DNA from: Thermococcus onnurineus NA1
GTDB lineage: Archaea > Methanobacteriota_B > Thermococci > Thermococcales > Thermococcaceae
Length of the DNA stretch: 64,000 bases
Assembly: GCF_000018365.1 (NCBI RefSeq)
Contig: NC_011529.1
Span: 806,001 to 870,000 of the forward strand
Direction of reading: 5' to 3'
Shown here: positions 1-9,456 of the stretch, piece after piece
Layout of the letters: each line of letters starts with the position of its first letter
How positions within the stretch are numbered: position 1 is the stretch's first letter
The notes under the pieces: generated by a model
Database searches by the model: none
What the model was told of the DNA's origin: nothing
The model's input: the letters and a program-made list of their open reading frames with translations, nothing else
Program-made: the position numbers and the translations under genes

Positions 1-172
1 GTTTTTCTACATATATAAACTTTTTCCCGGTATAAAATCCGACCTTGTCTACTTTTGCTTTTCAGTCTCATGCTGGGATGGAGCATTTTTTAATAAGATC
101 AAAAAATTTAGGTAAAGTATAGCATCCCCAGCATTCCGGGCTTATGTTGTATGAGTGACGTGAACGGGGAGC

Positions 173-766
173 TCAGAAGTTGAAGTTTATATCTTTCATG
201 AGCTGGTCGTAAAACTCCTCCTTGTAGACGTCAGGATAGCGCATTATGTAGTCGTACTGCTTCCTCAGCATATTGTAGTGGTTCCTCTCCATGTCAGCGA
301 GCATCTCAAGGAGAAGTTTGGTCTTTTCGGTGGCTGCATAGCCAGCCAGTTCCTTGTAGAGCTTCTCGCTGATGAGTTCAGCCTGCATGGAAATCTCATA
401 AATCTCGTCAATGTTTATATCGGGCTTGCTTATAGCTTCAGCCATCTTCTCGGCTACGACCTTGAACTCCCCCATTATGTCTATCTCTATCTTCTTGGGC
501 TCAACGTTTTCGCCCGTGAACTTTTCGGCCATTCTCTCTATGATTTCCCTGTGTTTGTCCTCCTCCTTGGCCAAGAAAAGGAGTTCGTCCCCTATTATGT
601 CGCTCTTGACGAGAGAAGCAAGCTTCTCATAGGCCTCCTTGGCCCTAATCTCAGAGTTTATGGCAATCTCAAAAACTTCCTTGTCTGTTATCTCCACGCA
701 AATCACCATATCTATCTCGCTTTCAAGTCTATTAACATTTTCGATTACATTTTTCGGAAGACCCAT
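173..766 (-). CDS. Ferritin-like / rubrerythrin-type diiron domain protein
   Basis: A mostly helical protein of up to 197 residues with the Glu/His spacing of ferritin-like four-helix bundles: SEIRAKEAYEKLA, then EEDKHREII, then a second pair including AELISEKLY and MERNHYNML. Such proteins bind two irons and act in oxidant or iron handling in the cytoplasm; the exact reaction cannot be told. The frame opens with ATG at 766, but a TATA-like element (minus strand, about 780-788) lies only 15-20 nt from it. A GTG at 697 has a good GGTGATT ribosome site, so the true start may be 697 (174 residues). It is a single gene, divergent from the his operon. Confidence 0.8.
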   Translation of the reverse strand: MGLPKNVIENVNRLESEIDMVICVEITDKEVFEIAINSEIRAKEAYEKLASLVKSDIIGDELLFLAKEEDKHREIIERMAEKFTGENVEPKKIEIDIMGEFKVVAEKMAEAISKPDINIDEIYEISMQAELISEKLYKELAGYAATEKTKLLLEMLADMERNHYNMLRKQYDYIMRYPDVYKEEFYDQLMKDINFNF

Positions 767-826
767 AGGCGGTCATTTTGGATATATCTACTAAGTTCCT
801 CGCGCAGTTTTTAGATATTATGACAA

Positions 827-862
827 GATTTTCACGCATTGCAGACATCTTGACAGAAAATC
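827..862. promoter_or_regulatory. Inverted repeat upstream of the his promoter
   Basis: GATTTTC at 827-833 and its exact complement GAAAATC at 856-862 are 22 nt apart. The right arm ends 9 nt before the his TATA box. The position suits an activator or repressor site. It is only 7 bp per arm in an AT-rich region, so chance is possible. Confidence 0.3.
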
Positions 863-870
863 ATTGGATA

Positions 871-880
871 GGCTTAAATA
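871..880 (+). promoter_or_regulatory. his operon TATA box
   Basis: GGCTTAAATA fits the Thermococcales TATA consensus. A start site about 25 nt downstream would fall near 903-906, about 17 nt ahead of the small open frame at 922. The small frame would therefore be inside the his transcript. Confidence 0.6.
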
Positions 881-921
881 CTGTAACAAACACTCCTCAA
901 TCTCAGACTGGGGTGATCAAC

Positions 922-1023
922 ATGAAAGACAGGAAAGTGCCCAAAAACTCGAAAATTATATCCACCAAGTTGAACTACTGTAACATATCCGCTTTTCTGG
1001 TGAGCTACTGCCATCATCATTGA
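922..1023 (+). CDS. Candidate histidine leader peptide (33 aa)
   Basis: A 33-codon frame begins with ATG at 922, preceded 4 nt upstream by GGTGAT (912-917), the usual ribosome site in this genome. It ends with FLVSYCHHH: three CAT codons (1012-1020) followed directly by the TGA stop. It lies between the his TATA box and hisZ, leaving 78 nt untranslated before hisZ. Bacterial hisL attenuation peptides have the same logic (runs of His codons near the end), but an archaeal case is not something I know to be described. The ribosome site, promoter and His run are visible; a regulatory role is inference. I saw no strong terminator hairpin or oligo-T run between it and hisZ. Confidence 0.6.
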   Translation: MKDRKVPKNSKIISTKLNYCNISAFLVSYCHHH

Positions 1024-1101
1024 CTGTTCTGGGACATTTAACCAAGTTATGATCTATTTAGCAGGGGATGTTCTCATTCAAAAGTTCTCGGAGGGGTTAT
1101 T

Positions 1102-1989
1102 GTGAAGAAGGATTTGCTTTCCGAATCAGAGAGGTTAGCGGATATTACAAAATATCTAAGGCGAACATTTGAGCTGTGGGGCTACAGGGAAGTGTTCCTG
1201 CCAACGATAGAGGAATTCAGCGAGGAGCTGAGGAAAGGGACAAAGTTCGTCTACGACAATGAGTTCTACGTAATAAAACCCGATTTAACCTCCCAGATAC
1301 TTGCAAACCTCAAGGAGCCAAGGAGGCTCAAGCTATACTACATCAGCGAAGTGTTGGACGGAGGGATTAGAGGGAAGTGGCAGGCTGGAGTTGAGTTCAT
1401 TGGCGGAGAAGACATCAAAATGCAGGTTGAGGTTCTTTTAACTGTTATAACTTCCCTCGAGGCGCTCGGCATTGAGGACTTTTACATCGACGTCGGCAGC
1501 CTGAAAATCTGGGAGAGCGCCATTAAAGGAATTGAAGAATTTAGGGCAGAGATCTTCAGAGCCCTGACGAGGAGGAACTTCGAAATTATTGAGAGGCTAC
1601 CCATAAGTGAAGAAAAAAAGGAGGAGCTCTGGCAGCTGTTCAACTTCAGAGGAAAGAGCTGCGGATATAAAAAGCTCAACAAAATCATCGATGCCCTTGA
1701 CGACAGGAGGGTCTTCATAGATTTCGGCACGATAAGGCCCCTGCCCTATTACAGTGACGTGATCTTTGAGGTCTATTCTCCAGAGATTGGCAAGCCCTTG
1801 GGTGGCGGAGGCGAGTATATATTCAAGGGTAAAAAAGCCTTTGGATTCGCCTTTGACTTAAATGCACTCTCAAAGCTCTTTAACGGCAAAATAGAGAAGA
1901 ACAGGAAGAGAATTCAGGGGGAGCTAAAGGAAACGTACAAGCTTGCAAAGGAGCTTGTTAAGCTCGGCATTCCAGTGGAGGTGGAATAA
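1102..1989 (+). CDS. hisZ: ATP phosphoribosyltransferase regulatory subunit HisZ
   Basis: A histidyl-tRNA synthetase paralogue of 295 residues that lacks the anticodon-binding domain. It resembles the class II catalytic core ([15 protein letters not shown] near residue 27-41; a glycine-rich [12 protein letters not shown] near 232-243). HisZ pairs with short-form HisG to catalyse and feedback-control the first step of histidine synthesis. The downstream HisG is the short form (205 aa), which requires HisZ. The start is GTG 1102, with GGAGGGG at 1090-1096. It is the first structural gene of the operon; its stop overlaps hisG by one base. Confidence 0.9.
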
Positions 1990-2606
1990 TGAGGTTTGTT
2001 CTGCCCAAAGGAAGATTGTTCAAAGGCTCTCTTGAAATCCTCAAAAAAGCAGGCATTGAGCTCAAACCACCAGAGACCCGGGAACTGATAGTGAGAAACG
2101 GCAGGTATGAGCTTCTCCTTGCGAGGGCTTTTGATGTGCCCGTGTATGTAGAGCACGGCATAGATGTCGGCATAGCCGGAAGCGACGTCGTGGAGGAAAG
2201 GGGAAGCGACGTCCTCGTTCCTCTTGAGCTGCCTTTTGGGAAGTGCCGCCTGAGCCTGGCGATGCCCAAAGAGAGTGCAGTCAGCGTTGAAGAGATGGAC
2301 GGGTTCAGGATAGCCACCAAATATCCAAACCTTGCGAGGAAGTTTTTCGAGAGGAATGGAGTTGAAGTTGAAGTGATAAAGCTCCACGGGAGCATTGAGC
2401 TCGCTCCAAAGATTGGGGTTGCAGATGCCATCGTTGACATAGTCGAGACTGGAAACACGTTGAGGGCTAACGGCTTAGTTGAGGTAGAGAAGATTATGGA
2501 TGTTTCGGCTTTGCTCTTGGTGAACAGAATCTCCCAGAAGACGAAGTTTGACGAAATTAACGAACTCGTTTTAAAAATTAAGGAGGTTGTTAGAGATGGA
2601 TTTTGA
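1989..2606 (+). CDS. hisG: ATP phosphoribosyltransferase, short form
   Basis: Joins ATP and PRPP to give phosphoribosyl-ATP, the committed step of histidine synthesis. Its 205 residues match the short HisG that works with HisZ. Visible signatures are the N-terminal [14 protein letters not shown] and the PRPP-binding loop [19 protein letters not shown] near residues 145-165. ATG 1989 overlaps the hisZ stop (TAATG), so the two are probably coupled in translation. The 3' end overlaps hisD by 11 nt. Confidence 0.95.
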
Positions 2607-3729
2607 GCTGGAAAGCTACGTGGCTGGAATTTTGAGGGATATAAGGGAGAGGGGCATCGAAGCGGTGAAGGAATACTCAAAGAAGTTCGACGGCTACGAG
2701 GGCGAATTCCTGGTAAGTGAGGAGGAGTTCGAAGAAGCTGAGAGGCTGATTCCAGAAAAAGACAAGGAGATCATCAAGCGTACAATAGAGAGAATCCGCT
2801 TTTACCACGAGAAGCAGCTTGAGAACGATAAGCTCTACATAAAGAACGCCTCGCTTTACGGCATAATCTACAAGCCAATTAGGAGGATAGGAATCTATGT
2901 CCCAGGAGGAAAGCCTCTGCCCTCGACGCTCATGATGGTCGGGGTTCCGGCAAAAATAGCGGGCGTTAAGGAGATAGCGGTTACAATACCACCCAAAAAT
3001 GGCAAAGTTAACCCCTACGTCCTCTACGTGGCAAAGCTCCTCGGCATTAAAGAGGTCTACAAGCTCGGCGGGATTCAGGCGATTGGAGCAATGGCTTATG
3101 GCATTGGCATGAAGAAAGTAGACAAAATCTTTGGTCCGGGCAACAAGTTCGTGAACGAGGCAAAGAGGCAGGTTTTCGGTGTTGTGGGAATTGACAGCTT
3201 GGCTGGACCGTCGGAGATAGCAGTTATAGCCGATGAGAGCGCAAACAAAGAATACGTCCTCTACGATTTACTCTCCCAGCTTGAGCACGGAAAGGACAGC
3301 AAGGCCTGGCTCCTGACGACTTCAAGAGAGCTGGCAGAGTACTGCAACAGGGACGGGATCGAGGTCGTTCTCTGTAAGAGCCTTGAGGAATGCGCCGAAA
3401 AGGCTAACGAGATAGCTCCGGAGCACTTGGAAATAATCACCGAGAACCCAATGGGACTGGTTGACCTCATAGACAACGCGGGAGCGATATACCTCGGGGA
3501 GTACACGCCAGTGCCAGCGGCTGACTACTTCCTCGGCGTCAACCACGTCCTTCCGACGGGAGGAGCAGCGAAGTTCAGCGGAGTTTTAACAGTTATGGAC
3601 TTCATGAAGAGGATTAGCTTAGCCTACGTCAGCAGAGAGGAGTTCTTGGCGGAGAGATATCTAGGAATTCGCCTGGCCGAAATTGAAGGACTTGAGATGC
3701 ACAAAAGGAGCATGGAGGTTAGAAGATGA
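2596..3729 (+). CDS. hisD: Histidinol dehydrogenase
   Basis: Zinc enzyme that oxidises histidinol to histidine with two NAD+. Of 377 residues, recognisable parts are [36 protein letters not shown], the zinc/catalytic region SQLEHGKDS, the APEHLEI motif and HVLPTGG. An upstream TTG at 2587 is in frame, but the ribosome site AGGAGGT (2581-2587) touches it and lies 8 nt before ATG 2596, so ATG 2596 is chosen. It ends in an ATGA overlap with hisB. Confidence 0.95.
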
Positions 3730-4256
3730 GGCGCAAAACGAAAGAGACCGACATAGCTGTGGAGATTGGCGTTGAGGGAGGCATAGAGACGGGAGACAGA
3801 GTGTTCGACCACCTCCTCACCGCTTTATTCTTTTACATGGAGCAGAATGTCAGCATCAGGGCGAGCTACGATTTGAGGCACCACCTATGGGAAGACCTGG
3901 GTATAGTCCTTGGAGAGGAGCTTAGGGAGAAAATTAGGGGCAAAAAGATAGCGCGCTTCGGAAATGCCGTAATGCCCATGGACGATGCACTGGTTCTGGT
4001 CGCTGTGGACATATCAAGGCCCTACCTCAACCTTGAGCTTGACGTGAAGGAGAGCGAAGAGGGCTTCGAGGTTACGCTCGTCAGGGAGTTCCTCTGGGCG
4101 CTGGCGAGGACGCTGAATGCAACAATCCACGTGAAGCAGCTGGCTGGAATAAACGCCCACCACATAATCGAAGCGACCTTTAAGGGACTCGGCATTGCTT
4201 TAAAACAGGCTTTGAGAGAGAGTGAGCGTTTGGAGAGCACAAAGGGGGTGCTGTAG
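3726..4256 (+). CDS. hisB: Imidazoleglycerol-phosphate dehydratase
   Basis: Dehydrates imidazole glycerol phosphate to imidazole acetol phosphate. The 176-residue frame is a dehydratase alone, without the phosphatase half found in enterobacteria. Metal-binding histidine motifs are visible as [20 protein letters not shown] and [15 protein letters not shown]. The N-terminus is short and lacks much of the usual first strand. It overlaps hisD by 4 nt and hisH by one base. Confidence 0.95.
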   Translation: MRRKTKETDIAVEIGVEGGIETGDRVFDHLLTALFFYMEQNVSIRASYDLRHHLWEDLGIVLGEELREKIRGKKIARFGNAVMPMDDALVLVAVDISRPYLNLELDVKESEEGFEVTLVREFLWALARTLNATIHVKQLAGINAHHIIEATFKGLGIALKQALRESERLESTKGVL

Positions 4257-4843
4257 TGATTGCAATAGTTGATCTTGACATAGGCAACTTGGCCAACGTG
4301 AGGAAAGCCCTCGGAGGAGTAATTACGAGCGACCCCTATGAAATAGAAAAAGCCGAGAAAATAGTCCTGCCCGGGGTTGGAAACTTTGGAGCTGTGATGG
4401 AGAAGCTTGAGCCTTTGAGGGGAGTTATCTTGGATGCTATAAACGACGGAAAGCCGTTCCTTGGGATATGCCTTGGACTTCAATTGCTGTTTGAGTGGAG
4501 TGAAGAAAGCAGGGGTAAGGGCTTAGGTGCCTTCGAGGGTAACGTTGTGAGGTTTAGAGGAGTCAGAACGCCGCACATAGGCTGGAACCAGGTGTGGCAG
4601 AAAAAAGAATGCAAGCTCTTTGAGGGCATAAAGGACGGAGCTTACTTCTACTTTGTCCACTCCTACTACGCCCAGCCAGCGGACGAGGGCATAATCGCCG
4701 GAGTTACCGATTACAAGTCCAAGGGGAACGAGGTCGTCTTTACCTCAGCAGTCTGCAGGGACAACGTCTTCGCGGTGCAGTTCCACCCTGAAAAGTCGAG
4801 CAGAAACGGGTTGAGACTTTTAGCAAACTTCAGGAGGTTGTGA
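4256..4843 (+). CDS. hisH: Imidazole glycerol phosphate synthase, glutaminase subunit
   Basis: Class I glutamine amidotransferase that supplies ammonia to HisF. The nucleophile is Cys72 in FLGICLGLQLLF; the His/Glu of the triad are in AVQFHPEKSS near the C-terminus. The oxyanion strand VLPGVGNFGAVM is at 37-48. The start is GTG 4256, overlapping the hisB stop (TAGTG). 195 residues is normal length. Confidence 0.95.
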   Translation: MIAIVDLDIGNLANVRKALGGVITSDPYEIEKAEKIVLPGVGNFGAVMEKLEPLRGVILDAINDGKPFLGICLGLQLLFEWSEESRGKGLGAFEGNVVRFRGVRTPHIGWNQVWQKKECKLFEGIKDGAYFYFVHSYYAQPADEGIIAGVTDYKSKGNEVVFTSAVCRDNVFAVQFHPEKSSRNGLRLLANFRRL

Positions 4844-4844
4844 G

Positions 4845-5534
4845 ATGAGAATTTATCCAGCCATTGACCTCATGGGTGGAAAAGCCGTGCGCCTCTACAG
4901 GGGGCAGAAGGAGAAAGTGAAGGTCTACGGCGATCCCGTGGAAATAGCAAGCAGATTTACGGAGCTCGTTGATAAAATCCACGTCGTGGACTTAGACGGA
5001 GCTTTCACAGGGAAGCCACAGAACCTTGACGTTGTGAAGGAGATAATAGAGGAAACAGGGCTTAAAGTCCAGGTCGGAGGGGGCTTCCGCTCCTATGAGA
5101 GCATAGCAAAAGCATACGAAATCGGCGCCGAGAACGTCATAATCGGCACGAAGGCCTTCGACCTCGAGTTCCTGGAGAAGATAACGGACAACTTCGACGG
5201 GATAACTGTCAGCCTAGATGCAAGGGGCGGGAAGATCGCGGTTAAGGGATGGCTCGAGGAGAGCTCGCTTAAGGTCGGGGAAGCCTACGAGATGCTCAGG
5301 GAGTACGTGGACAGGTTCATCTACACCTCAATCGAGAGGGACGGCACACTGACGGGGATAGAAAGTATAGAGCGGTTTTGGAAGGATGAGGAGTTCATCT
5401 ACGCTGGGGGAGTTTCGAGCGTGGATGATGTGCTCAAGCTGAGGAGGGTCGGCTTCTCTGGAGCCATAGTCGGGAAAGCCCTTTACGAGAGTGAAGTCAG
5501 CCTGAAAGAGCTTCTGGAGGTTCTGGAATGTTAG
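4845..5534 (+). CDS. hisA: ProFAR isomerase HisA
   Basis: Amadori isomerase converting ProFAR to PRFAR, a (beta/alpha)8 barrel related to HisF. The catalytic N-terminal aspartate is in [16 protein letters not shown], the phosphate loop is VQVGGGFRS, and the second catalytic aspartate lies in [10 protein letters not shown]. It starts 1 nt after the hisH stop and overlaps hisF by 7 nt. Confidence 0.95.
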   Translation: MRIYPAIDLMGGKAVRLYRGQKEKVKVYGDPVEIASRFTELVDKIHVVDLDGAFTGKPQNLDVVKEIIEETGLKVQVGGGFRSYESIAKAYEIGAENVIIGTKAFDLEFLEKITDNFDGITVSLDARGGKIAVKGWLEESSLKVGEAYEMLREYVDRFIYTSIERDGTLTGIESIERFWKDEEFIYAGGVSSVDDVLKLRRVGFSGAIVGKALYESEVSLKELLEVLEC

Positions 5535-6286
5535 CCAAGAGGATTATAGCCGCTCTTGACATAAAAGAGGGGAGAGTCGTCAAGGGAATAAAGTTCCAGA
5601 ACATTAGAGATGCTGGCGACCCAATAGAGCTCGCCAGGAGATACGAGGAAGAAGGGATAGATGAGATCGTCTTCCTCGACATCACAGCATCGTTTGAGAA
5701 GAGGAAAATCCTGCTCGACCTCGTTAAACGGATAGCGGAGGAAATATACGTCCCCTTCACTGTCGGAGGCGGGATAAAGAGCGTTGAGGAGATAAGAGAG
5801 ATAATCAAAAGCGGCGCGGATAAAGTTTTTCTCAACACTGCCGCAGTGAACAACCCCGAGCTCGTGAGGGAAGCAGCAAAGGTTGTCGGCTCTGCGAATT
5901 TAGTGATAGCGATTGATGCAAAGTGGAACGGGGAGTACTGGGAGGTCTACACCCACGGGGGAAGGAAGGCGAGGGGGATTAACGCAGTAGAGTGGGCCAA
6001 GGAAGTCGAGAGGCTCGGTGCCGGCGAGATACTGCTCACAAGCATGGACACTGATGGGACCCAGGAGGGCTTTGACATTCCCTTAACCAAAGCTATCGTT
6101 GAAGCAGTTGATATCCCAGTCATTGCTTCTGGCGGCGCTGGAAGTCCAGAGCACTTCTACGAGGCTTTCAAGATTGGAGCAGAGGCTGCTTTGGCAGCTT
6201 CAATCTTCCACTACGGGAAATACACGGTCAGGGAGCTGAAGGAGTATTTGGCTGAAAAGGGCATACCCGTGAGGCTGAACTACTGA
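5528..6286 (+). CDS. hisF: Imidazole glycerol phosphate synthase, cyclase subunit
   Basis: Uses ammonia from HisH to close the imidazole ring, releasing AICAR. Barrel signature: [15 protein letters not shown] at the first strand, [11 protein letters not shown], and [12 protein letters not shown] carrying the second catalytic aspartate. The usual CLDVKDGRV start reads ALDIKEGRV here, with the Asp retained. 252 residues. It overlaps the hisA 3' end, and hisIE follows 9 nt later. Confidence 0.95.
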   Translation: MLAKRIIAALDIKEGRVVKGIKFQNIRDAGDPIELARRYEEEGIDEIVFLDITASFEKRKILLDLVKRIAEEIYVPFTVGGGIKSVEEIREIIKSGADKVFLNTAAVNNPELVREAAKVVGSANLVIAIDAKWNGEYWEVYTHGGRKARGINAVEWAKEVERLGAGEILLTSMDTDGTQEGFDIPLTKAIVEAVDIPVIASGGAGSPEHFYEAFKIGAEAALAASIFHYGKYTVRELKEYLAEKGIPVRLNY

Positions 6287-6295
6287 GGTGGTATC

Positions 6296-6922
6296 ATGGA
6301 TGAGCTGATTAATAGGGTCAACTGGGAAAAGAATGGTGGAATCGTTCCCGTAATCGTTCAGGACACGAGGGGAGAAGTTTTAACGCTGGCCTATATGAGC
6401 AGAGAAGCATTGAGGAAAACGCTTGAAACGGGTTATGCTCACTACTACTCGCGCTCACAGGACAGAATTAGGATGAAGGGGGAAGTCAGTGGCAACGTCC
6501 AGCTCGTGAAGGAGGTGAGGGTAGACTGCGACAACGATGCGTTGCTTTTAATCGTCGAGCCCAAAGGACCTGCCTGCCACACGGGGAACTATTCCTGCTT
6601 TTACCGGAAGCTTGGCGAGCCTGAGAGGATAGCAGAGGAGATAGACTACTCGCTCACAATCCTAAGAGAGCTTGAAGAACTGATAAAGCAGAGAAAGGAA
6701 AAGCTTCTCGATGGATCTTACACCTCAAAACTCTTTGCTGAAGGGAAAGAGAAGATTTACAAGAAATTCGGGGAGGAAGCCATCGAGGTCCTCGTCGCAG
6801 AGGACAGGGAAAGGATAATCTACGAGACCGCTGATATGCTCTACCACCTCCTGGTTCTCTTAGCATACAACGACATAAGTTTGGGCGAGGTTATGACCGA
6901 GCTGAGGAGGCGCAGGAAATGA
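6296..6922 (+). CDS. hisIE: Bifunctional phosphoribosyl-AMP cyclohydrolase / phosphoribosyl-ATP pyrophosphatase
   Basis: Residues 1 to about 110 are HisI (RVDCDNDALLLIVEPKG and the ACHTGNYSCF zinc ligands). Residues from about 115 are HisE, an all-helical MazG-like pyrophosphatase (KFGEEAIEVLVA, YETADMLYHLLVLL). Together they carry out the second and third steps of the pathway. ATG 6296 follows GAGGTGGT at 6285-6292. It overlaps hisC by 4 nt. Confidence 0.95.
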   Translation: MDELINRVNWEKNGGIVPVIVQDTRGEVLTLAYMSREALRKTLETGYAHYYSRSQDRIRMKGEVSGNVQLVKEVRVDCDNDALLLIVEPKGPACHTGNYSCFYRKLGEPERIAEEIDYSLTILRELEELIKQRKEKLLDGSYTSKLFAEGKEKIYKKFGEEAIEVLVAEDRERIIYETADMLYHLLVLLAYNDISLGEVMTELRRRRK

Positions 6923-7926
6923 GGATTAGGCCTCTTGTTAAATCCTTCCAGCCATATAAAGTCTTGGAGGGAGATTACAGAATATGGCTTGACAAGAACG
7001 AGAATCCCTTCGATTTATCACCGGAGATAAAGGAGGAGATTTTTGAAGAGCTAAAGCGGGTTCCCTTCAACAGATACCCTCACATCACCGCTGACCCGCT
7101 GAGGGAAAGGATAGCAGAGTTTTTAGGGATTGACAAAGAAAACATAATCGTTGGAAACGGGAGTGATGAACTGATAAGCCTAATTTTGAAGCTCTTTGAT
7201 GGGGATCACATAGTCATAAGCTCCCCCACCTTTGGGATGTACGGCTTCTTTGCAAAGTTCGAGGGAATCAATTTAATCGATGTCCCACTGGATGAGAACT
7301 TCAGACTTCAGAACGTCGAGGAGTATGCGGAAAACGCCAGGGCACTCTTTATCTGCTCCCCAAACAACCCCACGGGCAACACTCAAGATAGAGAAAAGAT
7401 AATAAGCGTCCTTGAAACCGGTGCTCCTGTCGTCTTGGATGAAGCGTACGTAGAGTTTGCAAAGGGCAGCAACGTGGATCTAATCAGTGAGTACGACAAT
7501 TTAATAGTCCTGAGGACGTTCTCAAAGGCCTTCGGGCTTGCAGGAGTCAGAGTTGGCTATGCAGTCGGGAGTGAAGAGATAATAGACCACCTCCATCGAA
7601 TCAAACCGCCCTTTACTCTAGACTCCATCTCAATGAAGATAGCAGGGCTCATGCTCGACCACTACGATCTAGTCAAACGGAACATCGATTACATAATCAA
7701 GGAGCGTGAGCGAATTTATCGGAAGTTCAAGGACTACGCGTATCCGAGCGAGGCCAACTTCATCCTGATGAAGCTTAATGCTTACGAATTTTTACTCGAA
7801 AAGGGCATCGTGGTAAGAAAGCTCGGCGGAAGATTGACGGGGCACATAAGGGTTACCGTCGGCAAAAGGGAGGAGAACGACGAGCTGATTGGGGCGTTGA
7901 AGGAGTTCATGGAGGGGAGAGGATGA
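6919..7926 (+). CDS. hisC: Histidinol-phosphate aminotransferase
   Basis: PLP enzyme, fold type I, transferring an amino group from glutamate to imidazole acetol phosphate. Seen: WLDKNENPFDLS at the N-terminus, VGNGSDELISL, CSPNNPTGN, VVLDEAYVEF and the Schiff-base lysine in TFSKAFGLAGVRVGYAVG. 335 residues is slightly shorter than bacterial HisC but usual for archaea. ATGA overlaps join it to both neighbours. Confidence 0.95.
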   Translation: MRIRPLVKSFQPYKVLEGDYRIWLDKNENPFDLSPEIKEEIFEELKRVPFNRYPHITADPLRERIAEFLGIDKENIIVGNGSDELISLILKLFDGDHIVISSPTFGMYGFFAKFEGINLIDVPLDENFRLQNVEEYAENARALFICSPNNPTGNTQDREKIISVLETGAPVVLDEAYVEFAKGSNVDLISEYDNLIVLRTFSKAFGLAGVRVGYAVGSEEIIDHLHRIKPPFTLDSISMKIAGLMLDHYDLVKRNIDYIIKERERIYRKFKDYAYPSEANFILMKLNAYEFLLEKGIVVRKLGGRLTGHIRVTVGKREENDELIGALKEFMEGRG

Positions 7927-8645
7927 AGTGGATCATCTTCGACGTTGACGGCGTTCTGATTGACGTCCGCGAGAGCTACGACCTAGCCACAAAGCTCACG
8001 GTGGAGTACTTCCTCAGACTCTTCGAGGTTAAGAAGAGAATCAAGCTAGAGTGGATAAGGAAGCTTAGACGGAAGGGAGCTTTTGGTGATGACTTCAAGG
8101 TCAGCGAGGCGCTGATACTCTTTGCGATAGCCGGAGACGTTGAAGGGCTCATAGAGGAGTTTCCGGAGGGCGAAGGAATAAACTGGGTTCGCGAAAGATT
8201 CGGGATTGGACTCTTCAACGGAAGCATTGAGCAGGTTTTTAACACATTTTACCTGGGCGAGCACTACCCGGGAAGGCTCTTCGATTTCGACGGCCTCTGG
8301 AAGAAGGAGAGGCCAATAGTAAGGACGGAACTGCTCGAGATGGCCAAAAAGCGGTTCAAGCTCGGCGTTATAACGGGGAGAAGCGCATTGGAGCTTGAGC
8401 TGGCGGAGAAGCTCATAGACTTCCACTTCGAGAAGGCTGTGACGAGGGAGCTCTACGTGAAGCCCGATCCGAGGGCAATATGGCACCTCACCAGGGGTGA
8501 AGACGGGGTTTACATAGGGGACACCGTGAACGACGAACTGCTCGTGGAAAACTACAGAAAGGAATACGGAAGGGATTTTGACTTTGTCTTGGTTGGAAGA
8601 GATATTGAAAACGTTAATGAATTATTGGAGAACTTATTGGGGTGA
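7923..8645 (+). CDS. HAD-family phosphatase, probable histidinol-phosphate phosphatase
   Basis: A 240-residue HAD hydrolase with FDVDGVLID (nucleophile and acid/base Asp), ITGRS (motif II), KPDP (motif III Lys) and YIGDTVND (motif IV Asp). The operon otherwise lacks the enzyme that removes phosphate from histidinol phosphate, and HisB is not fused to one, so this gene fills the gap. From memory, a DDDD/HAD-type histidinol-phosphate phosphatase was characterised in T. onnurineus; whether this is its orthologue was not tested. It overlaps hisC and proC by a few bases. Confidence 0.8.
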   Translation: MKWIIFDVDGVLIDVRESYDLATKLTVEYFLRLFEVKKRIKLEWIRKLRRKGAFGDDFKVSEALILFAIAGDVEGLIEEFPEGEGINWVRERFGIGLFNGSIEQVFNTFYLGEHYPGRLFDFDGLWKKERPIVRTELLEMAKKRFKLGVITGRSALELELAEKLIDFHFEKAVTRELYVKPDPRAIWHLTRGEDGVYIGDTVNDELLVENYRKEYGRDFDFVLVGRDIENVNELLENLLG

Positions 8646-8650
8646 TCAGC

Positions 8651-9439
8651 TTGAAGGTGGCGGTTATAGGTGCCGGAACAATTGGTGGGGCGGTAGCAAA
8701 GGCTCTGGCCGAAGCTGGCCACTCGGTAATCGCAACACGGAGGAGCGTCGAAAAGGCCATGTGGTTAGAGGAACACGGCGTCAGGGTCATCAGGAATAAC
8801 GTCGAGGCCGCGGAATGGGCGGAGGTAGTTTTTATCGCGGTCAAGCCAAACAAAGTGCCTGGAGTCCTCAGAGAGATCAATAAAGCAATAGGCGGTAAGC
8901 TTGTAATTTCACTGGCTGCAGGAATTCCCCTTAAGAACCTCAAACGGCTAGCACCCAAAGCCAAGTTCGTGAGGGCAATGCCCAATATAGCCATCTTAGT
9001 CAAGGAGTCATTTACGGCATACACATCGGATGGGCTGAGCGAAGAAGATATAACAATCGTTGAGAATCTCTTCAGCTCATTTGGAAAGTGCCTTAGAGTT
9101 GATGAGGAGCACATGGATGCCATAACTGGTTTAAGTGGTTCAGGACCGGCCTATGTTTCCGTGTTCTTGGAAGCAATGATTTATGGTGGACTCAGGGTGG
9201 GTCTTCCGAGGGATGTTGCAAAGCTCGCCGCAGCGCAGACCTTGCTCGGGACAGCGAAGCTTCTCTTAGAGAGCGAAAACCATCCTGCGGAAATCAGAGA
9301 CATGGTTATAACGCCAGGAGGAACCACAATAGATGGTATCTTTGAGCTGGAGGAGGGAAAGATAAGAACGGCAATAATGAAGGCCGTTGACGCTGCGACA
9401 AAGAAATCTAAGATACTCTCAGTAGAAATCAAAAAGTAG
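8651..9439 (+). CDS. proC: Pyrroline-5-carboxylate reductase
   Basis: NAD(P)H-dependent last step of proline synthesis. The Rossmann loop VIGAGTIGGAVAKALAEAG is at the N-terminus; AVKPNKV, the MPNIAI strand and the C-terminal signature GSGPAYVSVFLEAM and ITPGGTTIDGI are present. A GTG at 8642 is also in frame, but GGTGATC (8641-8647) is best placed for TTG 8651. It is the last gene of the his transcript; proline synthesis joined to the his operon is a notable arrangement. An oligo-T stretch follows. Confidence 0.9.
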   Translation: MKVAVIGAGTIGGAVAKALAEAGHSVIATRRSVEKAMWLEEHGVRVIRNNVEAAEWAEVVFIAVKPNKVPGVLREINKAIGGKLVISLAAGIPLKNLKRLAPKAKFVRAMPNIAILVKESFTAYTSDGLSEEDITIVENLFSSFGKCLRVDEEHMDAITGLSGSGPAYVSVFLEAMIYGGLRVGLPRDVAKLAAAQTLLGTAKLLLESENHPAEIRDMVITPGGTTIDGIFELEEGKIRTAIMKAVDAATKKSKILSVEIKK

Positions 9440-9456
9440 TCTTACTTTTATTTCTC
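9440..9456 (+). terminator. Possible oligo-T terminator after proC
   Basis: The sequence just past the proC stop reads TCTTACTTTTATTTCTC. Archaeal termination commonly uses such T-rich tracts without a hairpin. Position after the last gene of the his-proC unit is the main support. Confidence 0.4.

Noticed and set aside
1024-1101. Intrinsic terminator or anti-terminator hairpin between leader peptide and hisZ
   Set aside because: Only 4-5 bp pairings were found and no oligo-T run, so no attenuator structure is claimed.
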